Part shown: piece by piece, positions 7,890-16,385 of the stretch | Layout: each line of letters opens with the position of its first letter | Position numbering within the stretch: the first letter of the stretch is position 1 | Source: Spirochaetes bacterium RBG_13_51_14 | Lineage (GTDB): Bacteria; Spirochaetota; UBA4802; UBA5550 | Reading direction: 5' to 3' | DNA length: 32,730 nucleotides | NCBI GenBank assembly: GCA_001829455.1 | Contig: MIBH01000074.1 | Coordinates: 1 to 32,730 of the forward strand | The notes under the pieces: generated by a model | Seen by the model: the letters and a program-made list of their open reading frames with translations, nothing else | What the model was told of the DNA's origin: nothing | Databases searched by the model: none | Position numbers and translations under genes: made by a program

Positions 7890-8588
7890 TCAGATTCCGC
7901 GCAGTTCGCACCGGTCGGCGAAGGTGAGGACGAATTCCCTGATCGCGAGGATTTTTTCCACCGGATACGGCTCGATTGATTCCCACGACCGATCCAGGAG
8001 CCGTGCGTCGCGGTGGAACTGCTGCAGGCAATAGCTCCTCACGCGGCCGATCCGATCCCGGATCCCGGCGAAATCATCCAGCGTGACATATCCCGGAATA
8101 GAGGTGGTGCGCACCTCGTAATCTATACCGCCTGTCCTGAGAATATCGATGCTCTCGACGATACGGCTGAAATCAACATCGGTGCCCGTGACCAGGCGGT
8201 ATTTTTCGGGGGAGGTTTTGATATCGATGGCGGCATAATCCAGAAGCCGTTTGCCGATGAGCCGTGAGATGACCTCGGGATGCAGGCCGTTCGAATCGAG
8301 CTTGATGGACATCCCCAGCTCTTTTATCTTTTCAAAGAAAGAATCGATATTGAGCGAGAGGGTCGGCTCGCCGCCGGAAATTGTCACGGCGTCGATGACT
8401 TTTTTTCTTTTTCTGATGAGATCTATGGCTTCCTCGTTGCTCGCAAGCTCCAGGACCTTCCAGTTATCGGCAAGGTCCGGGTTATGACAGAACCGGCATC
8501 GCAGGTTGCATCCACCGCTGAACAGTACGGTGCAGATTTTTCCCGGGAAATCGATAAGTGATGTTTTATAGATTCCCCTGATATTCAT
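7890..8588 (-). CDS. nrdG: anaerobic ribonucleoside-triphosphate reductase activating protein (radical SAM)
   Basis: The protein has 232 residues. The radical-SAM cluster motif CNLRCRFC lies at Cys27, Cys31 and Cys34, preceded by IDFPGKICTVLFSGGC, the hallmark of the NrdG-like activase family. It is followed by TISGGEPTL (SAM binding) and IKLDSNGLHPE. It cleaves S-adenosylmethionine to place a radical on the conserved glycine of class III ribonucleotide reductase. Its ATG at 8588 overlaps the 3' end of the small glycyl-radical gene by 23 nt, so the two are probably translationally coupled. The order nrdD, glycyl-radical peptide, nrdG on one strand supports the assignment over other activases. 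No extra ferredoxin clusters are present, unlike the activase at 31 kb. Confidence 0.9.
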   Translation of the reverse strand: MNIRGIYKTSLIDFPGKICTVLFSGGCNLRCRFCHNPDLADNWKVLELASNEEAIDLIRKRKKVIDAVTISGGEPTLSLNIDSFFEKIKELGMSIKLDSNGLHPEVISRLIGKRLLDYAAIDIKTSPEKYRLVTGTDVDFSRIVESIDILRTGGIDYEVRTTSIPGYVTLDDFAGIRDRIGRVRSYCLQQFHRDARLLDRSWESIEPYPVEKILAIREFVLTFADRCELRGI

Positions 8589-8730
8589 AAGCGGGTGCTT
8601 TTTCCAGCCGGTAAACTTTTCTTTCCCTAAATTCTTCCTGTTTTCCTTTGTTCCACTGGTTTATTGGTCTGAAATAACCGACGACACGCGAATACACTTC
8701 AACCGGGACTTTGCATACCTTTTTACTCAT
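8566..8730 (-). CDS. nrdD: separate glycyl-radical domain of class III ribonucleotide reductase
   Basis: The protein has 54 residues. I chose the ATG at 8730 because AAGGGAG sits 8 nt upstream. A longer frame to 8772 lacks a site. The core SRVVGYFRPINQWNKGKQEE followed by FRERK is the C-terminal glycyl-radical loop of NrdD enzymes, as in E. coli 'RRVCGYL...FNAGKQEEVKRR'. Gly18 is the predicted radical site. The large NrdD gene upstream ends before this region, so the radical glycine is supplied in trans by this peptide. A 109-bp gap with a GGGAATC/GATTCCC hairpin separates the two genes. The 3' end overlaps nrdG by 23 nt. Short polypeptides of this kind are, to my recollection, annotated in some other anaerobes, so it is unlikely to be a sequencing artefact. 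Confidence 0.85.
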   Translation of the reverse strand: MSKKVCKVPVEVYSRVVGYFRPINQWNKGKQEEFRERKVYRLEKAPAYEYQGNL

Positions 8731-8839
8731 GGATAATCTCCCTTTTTGGATATTGTATTTTACACTCCTCATAACATGAGAGGGGACATTTATTCGGGAA
8801 TCAGAATTATGTCGGATTCCCCTGATATATTAATCGGCA

Positions 8840-10873
8840 TTATGCGCCGTCGACTTCAATGCCGTGCTGTATCAACTCATCCTGCGAATGATCATAGGGG
8901 CAGAACTTGTGAGCGCCCGGGATGTACCCGTGGACCGGGCACACGCTGAAGGTGGGCGTCACGGTAAAATAGGGCAACGCGTAGTTCTCGGCGATCTTCC
9001 TGACCAGCAGCTTTACCGAATTGATGTCATGGATCTTCTCGCCGAGGAAGAGGTGGACAACCGTCCCGCCGGTAAACTTGGTCTGAAGATCGTCCTGGTG
9101 GTCGAGAACGTCGAACAGGTCATCGGTATGTCCCACGGGCAGGTGAACCGAGTTGGTGTAGTAGGGCTCCCTGCTCCCCGATGTTTTAATGTCTGGGAAC
9201 AGCTTCCGGTCGTGGAGGGCGAAACGGTAGCTCACCCCTTCGGCCGGGGTCGCCTCCAGGTTGAAGAGATTCCCGGTCTCCTCCTGAAAACGCATGATCC
9301 GGTCACGCATGAAGTCGAGGACTTTGATGGCGAACTCCTTTCCTTCGATTGAAGCGATGTCTGTGTTGAGCAGATTGAGGCATGTTTCGTTCATGCCGAT
9401 GAGGCCGATGGTGGAAAAGTGGTTGATCCAGTACTTCTGATTGCGCTCGTATATGCCGGATAGATAATGTTTCGTGTATGGATACAGGTCATTTTCCGTG
9501 AAATTCTCCAGGGCCTTCCTTTTGATCTCCAGAGAGTTTTTCGCCAGTACCATGAGCCGTTCAAGCTGTCCGAAAAATTCGTCGTTGCTTTTCGACAGGT
9601 ACGCGATGCGGGGCAGGTTGATGGTCACGACGCCGATGCTGCCGGTCAGCGGGTTCGCGCCGAATAATCCGCCGCCCCGTTTCCGGAGCTCCCGGTTGTC
9701 CAGCCTCAAACGGCAGCACATGGAGCGCGCGTCTTCAGGGTCCATGTCGGAGTTGATAAAGTTCGCGAAGTAGGGAATGCCGTATTTCGAGGTCATTTCC
9801 CACATGGGGTCGAGCTTGCTGTTCCCCCAGTCGAAGGCGTTCGTGATATTGTACGTGGGGATGGGAAAGGTGAAAATCCGGTTGCGGGCGTCTCCCTCCG
9901 ACATGCACTCGGCAAAGGCGATGTTGAACATGTCCATTTCCGCATGAAACTCGCCGTAGGTTTTATTTTGAACGACGCCGCCGATAATAACGTGATCGCC
10001 GGCAATGGTGCGGGGCACCGTGAGGTCAAGGGTCACGTTCGTAAAAGGTGTCTGAAAACCGACCCGCGTCGGTATGTTCATGTTAAAGATGAATTCCTGG
10101 AGACACTGTTTTACATCATCATAGGTAAGCTTGTCGTACCAGATGAAGGGCGCAAGATAGGTATCGAAATTGGCGAAGGCCTGAGCGCCGGCGGATTCGC
10201 CCTGAAGGGTGTAGAAGAAATTCACCACGTGCCCCAGGGCGCTCCGGAAATGCTTCGCCGGCCTGCTCTCCACTTTCCCCGCAACGCCGCCGAATCCCTG
10301 CAATAGAAGATCATACAGGTCCCAGCCGACGCAATAGGCTGAAAGAAGACCCAGATCATGAATGTGAAAGTCGCAGTTCACGTGCGCGTTCCGTATTTCA
10401 GGAGGGTAGATCCGCTCCAGCCAATACTTTGCGGTTATGGCGGTCGCGATATGGTTGTTGAGACCCTGCAGGGAGTAGCTCATGTTGCTGTTCTCGTTCA
10501 CCCGCCAGTCGGACCGGTCCAGGTAGCTTTCGATGAGCTCCAGCCCCTCGGTAAGCAGACTTTTCCCCTCCCGGATTTTGCGGTGCTGTTCGCGGTAGAT
10601 GATATAGGCCTTGGCCACCTTTGCGTGGCCCCGCTCGATGAGCATTTTCTCAACGAGGTCCTGAACGTTTTCAACAGTCGGTATCCGACCGTCCTTGTAA
10701 ATTATATCAAGGATGCCAATGATGGAATTGGAGATTTCCCGCGCGGTGATCCGGTCGCTTCCGCCCACGGCCTGGACGGCGTTGTATATGGCGTCTGTTA
10801 TCTTTTCTGCGTCAAAAGGTACGATTCTCCCATCTCGTTTTCTGATGAAATTGGTGTGGGTACCGTCAGCCAT
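8840..10873 (-). CDS. nrdD: anaerobic ribonucleoside-triphosphate reductase, catalytic chain lacking the glycyl-radical loop
   Basis: The protein has 677 residues from the ATG at 10873 with a GGAGA site. It makes deoxyribonucleotides under anaerobic conditions. Residues 8-95 are an ATP cone (FIRKRDGRIVPFDAEKITDA) for allosteric control. The ten-stranded barrel follows, with SMCCRLRLDN (Cys at about 385-386, the likely thiyl site) and NPLTGSIGVVTINLPR. The C-terminal metal site reads CPVHG (Cys645) and FCPYDH (Cys658, His662). The last ligand position is His where a CPxC pair is usual. The protein then stops; the expected RVxGY glycyl-radical segment is absent and is encoded by the next gene. 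All other signatures are intact, so it is a split enzyme rather than a dead one. Confidence 0.93.
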   Translation of the reverse strand: MADGTHTNFIRKRDGRIVPFDAEKITDAIYNAVQAVGGSDRITAREISNSIIGILDIIYKDGRIPTVENVQDLVEKMLIERGHAKVAKAYIIYREQHRKIREGKSLLTEGLELIESYLDRSDWRVNENSNMSYSLQGLNNHIATAITAKYWLERIYPPEIRNAHVNCDFHIHDLGLLSAYCVGWDLYDLLLQGFGGVAGKVESRPAKHFRSALGHVVNFFYTLQGESAGAQAFANFDTYLAPFIWYDKLTYDDVKQCLQEFIFNMNIPTRVGFQTPFTNVTLDLTVPRTIAGDHVIIGGVVQNKTYGEFHAEMDMFNIAFAECMSEGDARNRIFTFPIPTYNITNAFDWGNSKLDPMWEMTSKYGIPYFANFINSDMDPEDARSMCCRLRLDNRELRKRGGGLFGANPLTGSIGVVTINLPRIAYLSKSNDEFFGQLERLMVLAKNSLEIKRKALENFTENDLYPYTKHYLSGIYERNQKYWINHFSTIGLIGMNETCLNLLNTDIASIEGKEFAIKVLDFMRDRIMRFQEETGNLFNLEATPAEGVSYRFALHDRKLFPDIKTSGSREPYYTNSVHLPVGHTDDLFDVLDHQDDLQTKFTGGTVVHLFLGEKIHDINSVKLLVRKIAENYALPYFTVTPTFSVCPVHGYIPGAHKFCPYDHSQDELIQHGIEVDGA

Positions 10874-10900
10874 GTGAAATCTCCGGGAATAAGAGAGGTG

Positions 10901-10920
10901 AATTTTGTATATGCAAAATT
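10901..10920 (-). promoter_or_regulatory. near-perfect 20-bp palindrome in the nrdD leader
   Basis: AATTTTG and CAAAATT flank TATATG, and nine of the ten symmetric positions pair. It lies 28-47 bp upstream of the nrdD ATG and just downstream of the predicted promoter. It does not match the NrdR box (ACACTATATATTGTGT-like) closely. The TTG-N6-CAA core loosely recalls CRP/FNR-type sites. The regulator is unknown. Confidence 0.45.
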
Positions 10921-10940
10921 AAGTAATGTATAAAAAAAAA

Positions 10941-10969
10941 GAATTATTTACCGCGCCAGGAAGTGTAAA
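10941..10969 (-). promoter_or_regulatory. predicted nrdD promoter
   Basis: On the minus strand TTTACA (10964-10969) and TAATTC (10941-10946) are 17 bp apart, which predicts a start site near 10934 and a leader of about 60 nt that contains the palindrome at 10901-10920. The -35 and -10 boxes are each one or two bases off consensus. Confidence 0.45.
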
Positions 10970-11135
10970 TGCGAATTATAACAATAGAATTGTAGCGAAA
11001 TAGCCATTAATTCCTTTTTATTGCTGCCCGCCGCTTGTATGGCCAGTGGCTGAATTGAATTACTTATGATTTTCGCCCCATGTCTATTGATCGATAATTA
11101 TCACGTCTACGTATATATCCCATTAGAATTAAAAG

Positions 11136-11375
11136 TCAATTAAAAATATTATGTCGCCTAATTTTTTTTAAAAAATTCCACCGTGTAGGGCTTTTTTCAT
11201 TTATAAATGATAAATTGATGCGCTTACTATTCGTCTCGAGGCCACCCCCGATGGTGAAATTCCAGTGCTTCCGGGGAAGTCTGATCAGGGACAAGGCGGA
11301 AAAGAGTGAGGACATGGATATATCGGCGTAAGTAAGACCTCCGCCGATGGTCGTATAGCCGCCGAATTTATTCAT
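11136..11375 (-). pseudogene. fragment of a beta-barrel-like surface protein gene
   Basis: A 79-codon frame begins FGGYTTIGGGLTYADI and continues to WNFTIGGGLETNS, with the alternating small/aromatic pattern of outer-membrane beta-strands. It degenerates into lysine-rich text after about residue 55. There is no ribosome-binding site or signal peptide, and only a few in-frame codons precede the ATG before a stop. Its spacing of GGYT, an (I/V)RL motif, a GGG turn and an N(I/L).S motif resembles residues in the second half of the barrel protein at 17885-18865, so it may be a decayed relative. The rest of 10970-11624 holds AT-rich DNA and the hairpin cluster, and no intact gene. Confidence 0.3.
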
Positions 11376-11477
11376 GTACCAGGGAAAACATAATTATATT
11401 TGACATACTTGGTTAATCTCATTAGTATACAATATTGATAATGGATTTGTCGAATATCTAAATACAAATTTAAATCC

Positions 11478-11569
11478 CCCCCCGCCGCTTGCGGCGGCGG
11501 GGGGTCGGGCAGGTATTTGATATGCCGACGGCATAATCCGCTCCCCGCCACCGCAGGTGGCGGGGAGCG
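11478..11569. repeat. cluster of three GC-rich hairpins (REP-like)
   Basis: Three inverted repeats follow each other: 11478-11504 (11-bp arms, C6GCCGC type, 5-nt loop), 11521-11535 (TATGCC/GGCATA, 3-nt loop) and 11539-11569 (14-bp perfect arms CGCTCCCCGCCACC, loop GCA). They lie in an otherwise AT-rich gap between a decayed gene and the glutaredoxin gene. The CCGCCGC core recurs at 17700-17718. No T-run follows, so terminator function is unlikely. The form is that of REP/BIME-like intergenic elements. Confidence 0.65.
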
Positions 11570-11624
11570 AAAACTTATTATTTTCGTGCAGCAACAAGTC
11601 CCATGATAATGGAGTTTGTCAATC

Positions 11625-11906
11625 ATGCCGGAACTGATACATGTTAAAGGGAAAAACGTTGGCAGAGTGATCCTTTACGCCCTCAGCACCTGCGTCTGGT
11701 GCAAAAAGGCCAGAAATCTTCTTGATGAACTGAAGATCGAGTACTTTTATACCTATGTGGACCTTCTGGACAGCGAGGAAAACACTCGGGTAAAAAACGA
11801 GATACGCAAGTGGAATTCCCATTGTTCGTTTCCGACTATAGTAAAAGATGACGGCTCATGCATAGTCGGCTTTGATGAAGAAAAGATTCGCGGGCTGAAA
11901 AAATGA
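11625..11906 (+). CDS. glutaredoxin-like thiol oxidoreductase
   Basis: The protein has 93 residues. The ATG at 11625 has GGAG ten bases upstream; a TTG at 11616 would be too close to it. The thioredoxin fold opens with [19 protein letters not shown], where CVWC at 23-26 is a dithiol active site. SFPTIV supplies the cis-proline and GFDEEKI the end of the fold. It probably exchanges electrons with protein or glutathione-like dithiols in the cytoplasm. Its stop overlaps the start of the next gene in an ATGA junction, so it is co-translated with the ferredoxin:thioredoxin-reductase-like protein, which is its probable reductant. Confidence 0.85.
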   Translation: MPELIHVKGKNVGRVILYALSTCVWCKKARNLLDELKIEYFYTYVDLLDSEENTRVKNEIRKWNSHCSFPTIVKDDGSCIVGFDEEKIRGLKK

Positions 11907-12433
11907 ATCCTCATTCCGATATCACCGCCGGGGCGATTAACGGACTCTATCGAAAACTCTTCACCGAAGCGGAAAAATCCGGGTATCACCTTAATCCTGA
12001 TGAAGATTTTACGAAAGTCCTTGTCAGGAGCCTGCTGATTAATGAAAACAGGTACGGGTACTGGGCATGCCCGTGCAGGCTCGCCGCTGGGGCCAAGGCA
12101 GACGATCTTGATATTATCTGCCCCTGTGACTACCGGGACGCCGACATCGATGAATATGACGCCTGTTACTGCGCTCTCTACGTATCGCGGAGGATACTCA
12201 ACGGCGAGAAGCAGGTCAAACCGATTCCGGAGCGCCGCCCGCCCGAGGAGGTACGGATGATGAAAAAAGACACTCCCGGTCCGAATCAATCAATCTCAGG
12301 ATTGAGCCAGCCGGTCTGGCGCTGCAAGGTGTGCGGTTACCTGTGCGCCCGGGACGGCCCTCCCGAGGTCTGCCCCATCTGCAGGGCGGAGAAGGAGCGG
12401 TTTGAACTGTTCATTGGGAAGAGCACGGCCTGA
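11903..12433 (+). CDS. ferredoxin:thioredoxin reductase catalytic domain fused to a rubredoxin-like domain
   Basis: The protein has 176 residues. Residues 15-100 are an FTR catalytic (beta) subunit: CPC at 56-58, CPC at 73-75 in CPCDYRD, and CYC at 88-90. These are the six cysteines that hold the 4Fe-4S cluster and redox-active disulfide. A linker (about 105-137, proline and charge rich) leads to [20 protein letters not shown] (ending Cys157) and Cys160, a rubredoxin-type CxxC...CxxC iron site. FTR passes one-electron equivalents from ferredoxin to a dithiol protein; here a rubredoxin domain may be the built-in electron donor or relay (inference). The start codon overlaps the glutaredoxin stop (ATGA), which suggests glutaredoxin is the acceptor. 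Confidence 0.88.
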   Translation: MNPHSDITAGAINGLYRKLFTEAEKSGYHLNPDEDFTKVLVRSLLINENRYGYWACPCRLAAGAKADDLDIICPCDYRDADIDEYDACYCALYVSRRILNGEKQVKPIPERRPPEEVRMMKKDTPGPNQSISGLSQPVWRCKVCGYLCARDGPPEVCPICRAEKERFELFIGKSTA

Positions 12434-12616
12434 GGACCGTGTCCGCGTGAAATTTTCGAGCACCGTCATGACCGATATCAAGTAATTCAAGATTTTTCCC
12501 GATACATAATTGAAAGTCCCATGTGTATTTGTGTATGAAAATAGCCGCATCACGACGCCTCCCGGAGGCGGAGGGGCGGCACATTATATAAATATAGTTA
12601 ATCGGGAGTTATTGAT

Positions 12617-13138
12617 ATGAAGAACGTAATTACCTGTTTATCGCTTTTTCTCTGCATGATATTCATAACCGCAACCAGGGGGAATACTCAATTAACGCCC
12701 GCAGCCATTGATGCCGTTAAGCTCACGATCACTGATATACCGGAAGGCTATATGTACGGCACGGTTCCCGAACCGTATAAAAAGACTCTGAAGGAGAACC
12801 CCTGGATGATGGATAAGGCGGCCATCAAGCGTCTCGCGGATAAGATTTATCCGGGCGGTGATTTCAAAAAGATAGCGGATATTCACGTAACCATCATTGC
12901 GAATAAGGATACGCCGTTCGGCGATGATATCGTCTGTTATCTGATACTGTATAACAGTGCCAGGGACGCTCAGAATGAAATGAAAAAAGTAACCGAATTC
13001 GCCTATTACAACAGTGATCGGGCCTTGCTGCTCACGAAAGACAATCTGGCGGTTTTTTTATTTGTCGATGACATGAATAATTTCCACTTCATTCAGGATC
13101 TTGCAAAAACCATCGAGGAGAGATTAAAGAATCTGTAA
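12617..13138 (+). CDS. exported protein of unknown function
   Basis: The protein has 173 residues from the ATG at 12617, with GGGAG upstream. The first 25 residues form a signal peptide (basic start, hydrophobic CLSLFLCMIFITA core, cleavage probably near TRGNTQ). The mature part begins with a short IPEGYMYG segment, then mixed alpha/beta sequence such as IADIHVTIIANKDTPFGDDI and a C-terminal helix. I recognise no enzyme motif. The absence of a cysteine near the cleavage site argues against a lipoprotein. It is a single gene closed by the terminator at 13165. Confidence 0.68.
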   Translation: MKNVITCLSLFLCMIFITATRGNTQLTPAAIDAVKLTITDIPEGYMYGTVPEPYKKTLKENPWMMDKAAIKRLADKIYPGGDFKKIADIHVTIIANKDTPFGDDIVCYLILYNSARDAQNEMKKVTEFAYYNSDRALLLTKDNLAVFLFVDDMNNFHFIQDLAKTIEERLKNL

Positions 13139-13164
13139 TAAACGAGAAATTGACGACAACGACC

Positions 13165-13209
13165 GAAGGCGACAATGCGCATTGCCGCCTTCAGCGTCTT
13201 GCCTTTTTT
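13165..13209 (+). terminator. rho-independent terminator after the exported-protein gene
   Basis: GAAGGCG (13165-13171) pairs with CGCCTTC (13186-13192). The inner CAATG/CATTG continues the stem after one mismatch. The T-run is at 13204-13209, slightly distant from the stem. Confidence 0.6.
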
Positions 13210-13220
13210 ATTATTTCCTC

Positions 13221-13249
13221 TTGACGATTCTTAAATTTTTTTTTATTTT
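13221..13249 (+). promoter_or_regulatory. possible clpB promoter
   Basis: TTGACG (13221-13226) and TATTTT (13244-13249) are 17 bp apart in a very AT-rich stretch, about 240 bp before the clpB ATG. I find neither a CIRCE repeat nor a clear heat-shock sigma-factor promoter. The leader 13351-13465 contains short GC hairpins (for example CCCCC-TGA-GGGGG at 13440-13452) but no convincing gene. Confidence 0.3.
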
Positions 13250-13489
13250 ATTGGTATCCTGTTCGTTTCTCTTTCCTATTGCTTTTTAATCCTTGCATTA
13301 TTTTTTATGGTGTTATGGGATTGATGGAATTCAGCCGTCAATCAAGTTATATGGAGGGGATGATTGCATTTCCTCACATGAGAAGACCCGCCATCCCCGG
13401 TAGAGGTCGAACTTAAATTCCCCTATTGGCATGGGAATGCCCCCTGAGGGGGTCAGGGGGGTCGAGAATATTTCGGGAGAGTTACGCTC

Positions 13490-16072
13490 ATGAGAATGGA
13501 TAAACTGACATTGAAAGCGCAAGAGGCGGTCAACAGGGCGCAGAATATCGCGACCGATTTGAGCCACTACGAGATACAGCCGGAGCACCTCCTCCTGGCG
13601 CTCATCGATCAGGAGGGCGGCATATTCGCCTCAATCGCCCAAAAAATCGGCGCTTCCCTGCATGACCTGAGAAATGAGGCTGATGCGGCTGTCAAGTCCC
13701 TGCCCCGGCAGACGGGCGCCGGGCCCGGCGGGGTCGCGCTCTCATCCGCCCTGCGGGACGTGCTGAACGAGGCGTGGAACGAGGCCGTTGCCCTCAAGGA
13801 TGATTACCTGAGCACGGAACACATGATTCTTGCCATGGCTTCCAAGGGAAGCGGCAGGGCGCGGAAAATCATGAACGAGCACGGGTTCATACGCGACAAC
13901 ATCCTCAAGGTCCTCAAAGACATCCGGGGATCGAAGCGCGCCGATGACGAAAACGCAGAGGATAAATACAACGCACTGGACCGCTTTAGTCGTGATCTCA
14001 CCAAATTGGCGCGCATGAACAAGCTCGACCCGGTTATCGGCAGGGACGAGGAGATACGACGGGTGATGCAGGTGCTCACGCGCCGGACCAAGAACAATCC
14101 CGTGCTCATCGGAGAGCCGGGTGTGGGCAAGACGGCCATCGTAGAGGGACTGGCGCGGCGCATCGTGGAGGGCGACGTGCCGGAGAACCTTAAAAACAAG
14201 CGCCTGGTGGCCCTGGATATGGGGGCCCTGATAGCCGGCGCCAAGTACCGCGGTGAGTTCGAGGAGCGGCTCAAGGCCGTGATAAACGAAGTGGAGGAAT
14301 CGGCCGGCGACGTAATGCTCTTCATTGATGAGCTGCACACCCTCATCGGCACCGGCGCCGCCGAGGGCGCGATCGACGCGTCGAACATGCTGAAGCCGGC
14401 CCTGGCCCGCGGCGACCTCCGCTGCATCGGCGCCACCACGCTCAATGAGTACCAGAAGTACATCGAGAAGGACAAGGCCCTGGAGCGGCGGTTCCAGCCG
14501 GTTCTCACCACGGAACCATCGGTTGAGGATACGATAGCGATCCTGCGGGGCCTGAAGGAGAAGTACGAGGTGCACCACGGCGTGCGGATATCGGACTCCG
14601 CCTGCGTGGCCGCGGCGGTACTGTCGGCCCGGTACATCACCGCCCGCTTCCTGCCGGACAAGGCCATCGATCTGGTGGACGAGGCGGCGTCGCGCATCAA
14701 AATGGAGATTGACTCGATGCCGATCGAGATCGATGAGATTGAACGCAAGGTGCGCCAGCTCATGATCGAGACCGAGGCCCTCAAAAAAGAAAAGGACGCC
14801 GCTTCCAAGGACCGGCTTGAAAAGATCAAGGAACAACTGGCGAACCTGAACGAAAAAAAGAACGGCCTGGTGGCCCAGTGGAAGAATGAGAAGGGAATCA
14901 TCTCCGAGATACGGAAAATCAAGGAACAGATCGAACAGCTCCGCAGGGAAGAACAGCGCGCCGAGCGAGAAGGGAACCTGAACCTGGTTGCCGAGATCAG
15001 ATACGGTAAGATTGCCGAGCTTGAAAAGAAGCTCTCCGCCGCCAATGATAAGCTGAAATCAATACAGGGGGATAAGACCCTCCTCAAAGAGGAGGTGACC
15101 GAGCAGGAGATCGCGGCCGTGGTGTCCCGCTGGACCGGCATCCCGGTGTCTCGGATGCTGGAAGGGGAAAAGGAGAAATTGATCAAGATGGAATCAATCC
15201 TCGAGAAGCGGGTCGTGGGTCAACACGAAGCCATCACCGCCATATCGAGCGCGGTACGGCGTTCGCGCTCCGGCATACAGGATCCGGACCAACCCATCGG
15301 CTCCTTTGTATTCCTGGGTCCCACCGGCGTGGGCAAGACCGAGACGGCAAAGGCCGTGGCCCAGTTCATGTTCAACGACGAGAAGGCCATCATCCGCATC
15401 GACATGTCCGAATACATGGAGAAGCACTCGATATCAAGGCTCATCGGCGCGCCCCCGGGATACGTCGGATACGATGAGGGCGGCCAGCTCACCGAGGCGG
15501 TGCGGCGGCGTCCCTACGCGGTCATCCTGTTCGACGAAATCGAGAAGGCGCACCATGACGTATTCAACATATTCCTGCAGATCCTCGACGAGGGGCGGCT
15601 TACCGACTCCAAGGGGCGGGTCGTCGACTTCAAGAACACCCTCATCATCATGACGTCGAACATCGGCACATCGTACATCAGCGACTCGTCGATACCCTAT
15701 GAGAAGCGGCGCGGCGGCGTGGAAGAGGAGCTGAAATCGTACTTCAGGCCGGAATTCCTGAACCGTATCGACGAGGTGATTATTTTCAACCCCCTGTCTC
15801 GTGAGAACATTGCGGAGATCGTCAAGCTTCAGCTTACGGAGGTGGCCTTACGGCTCAAGGAGCGGGGCATTTCCTTGGAGCTTTCGAAGAAGGCGCTCGA
15901 GTTTCTCGTCCATGAAGGCTTTGATCCGCAGTTCGGAGCGCGTCCCCTGAAGCGCGCCATCCAGAAGCATCTGCTGAATCCACTGTCGGTACGGCTTATC
16001 TCCGGCGAATCGCTGGCTGAGCAGAAGATCAGAGTGGATTCCGACGGGAAAAAAATAATATTCGGCAAATAA
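13490..16072 (+). CDS. clpB: ATP-dependent chaperone ClpB
   Basis: The protein has 860 residues, the usual ClpB length, from the ATG at 13490 with GGGAGAG 8 nt upstream. This hexameric disaggregase threads aggregated proteins through its pore with DnaK. Domains: the Clp-N repeat domain (about 5-150), AAA+ domain 1 with Walker A GEPGVGKT at 208-215 and Walker [12 protein letters not shown], and the long middle coiled coil (about 410-530, rich in K/E heptads) that separates ClpB from ClpA/ClpC. AAA+ domain 2 has GPTGVGKT at about 610-617, the pore loop GYVGYDEGG and sensor motif TSNIG. The C-terminal domain carries [15 protein letters not shown]. The IGF/L tripeptide for ClpP docking is not evident. 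It appears monocistronic. Confidence 0.98.
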   Translation: MRMDKLTLKAQEAVNRAQNIATDLSHYEIQPEHLLLALIDQEGGIFASIAQKIGASLHDLRNEADAAVKSLPRQTGAGPGGVALSSALRDVLNEAWNEAVALKDDYLSTEHMILAMASKGSGRARKIMNEHGFIRDNILKVLKDIRGSKRADDENAEDKYNALDRFSRDLTKLARMNKLDPVIGRDEEIRRVMQVLTRRTKNNPVLIGEPGVGKTAIVEGLARRIVEGDVPENLKNKRLVALDMGALIAGAKYRGEFEERLKAVINEVEESAGDVMLFIDELHTLIGTGAAEGAIDASNMLKPALARGDLRCIGATTLNEYQKYIEKDKALERRFQPVLTTEPSVEDTIAILRGLKEKYEVHHGVRISDSACVAAAVLSARYITARFLPDKAIDLVDEAASRIKMEIDSMPIEIDEIERKVRQLMIETEALKKEKDAASKDRLEKIKEQLANLNEKKNGLVAQWKNEKGIISEIRKIKEQIEQLRREEQRAEREGNLNLVAEIRYGKIAELEKKLSAANDKLKSIQGDKTLLKEEVTEQEIAAVVSRWTGIPVSRMLEGEKEKLIKMESILEKRVVGQHEAITAISSAVRRSRSGIQDPDQPIGSFVFLGPTGVGKTETAKAVAQFMFNDEKAIIRIDMSEYMEKHSISRLIGAPPGYVGYDEGGQLTEAVRRRPYAVILFDEIEKAHHDVFNIFLQILDEGRLTDSKGRVVDFKNTLIIMTSNIGTSYISDSSIPYEKRRGGVEEELKSYFRPEFLNRIDEVIIFNPLSRENIAEIVKLQLTEVALRLKERGISLELSKKALEFLVHEGFDPQFGARPLKRAIQKHLLNPLSVRLISGESLAEQKIRVDSDGKKIIFGK

Positions 16073-16385
16073 CACGACTCAAGTCCGATATCGTTCTCCC
16101 TGCGATAGTGATTACCGGCTGTTGTGACAGCAGGGCGATGGCCGCCATGCTTTATTCCTTAGATTGTGCCCCCAAACCATAGCCATGTTGTTGTGGGACA
16201 TCGGCTATCGAACGCAAGGCTTCCGGATTTCAATAACCTATCCGAGTTGACATATTTCCCGCGCGATGATTTTTTGGATACGATGTTCAGCGGAATGCCA
16301 TGCTTCGGTACATGTGGGCGATATCCATCAGCCGGCTCGGAATCCGCACTTCATACGGGAAACATATCAAGTCAGGAGACGTGTT
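16073..16385. other. intergenic gap before the thiolase gene
   Basis: This is about 310 bp. No ORF with protein character, no strong hairpin and no clear promoter hexamer pair is visible. The long frame open upstream of the thiolase start has no coding character here. Confidence 0.5.

Noticed and set aside
12549-12563. Short GC hairpin (CGCCTC-CCG-GAGGCG) as a terminator of the FTR-rubredoxin operon
   Set aside because: The stem is only 6 bp, lies more than 100 bp after the stop and has no T-run.
13742-15186. Long open frames (364 and 460 codons) antisense to clpB
   Set aside because: They mirror the codon pattern of a highly conserved GC-rich gene, have no ribosome-binding site, and read as low-complexity Ser/Arg- or His/Val-rich text. 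They are shadows.
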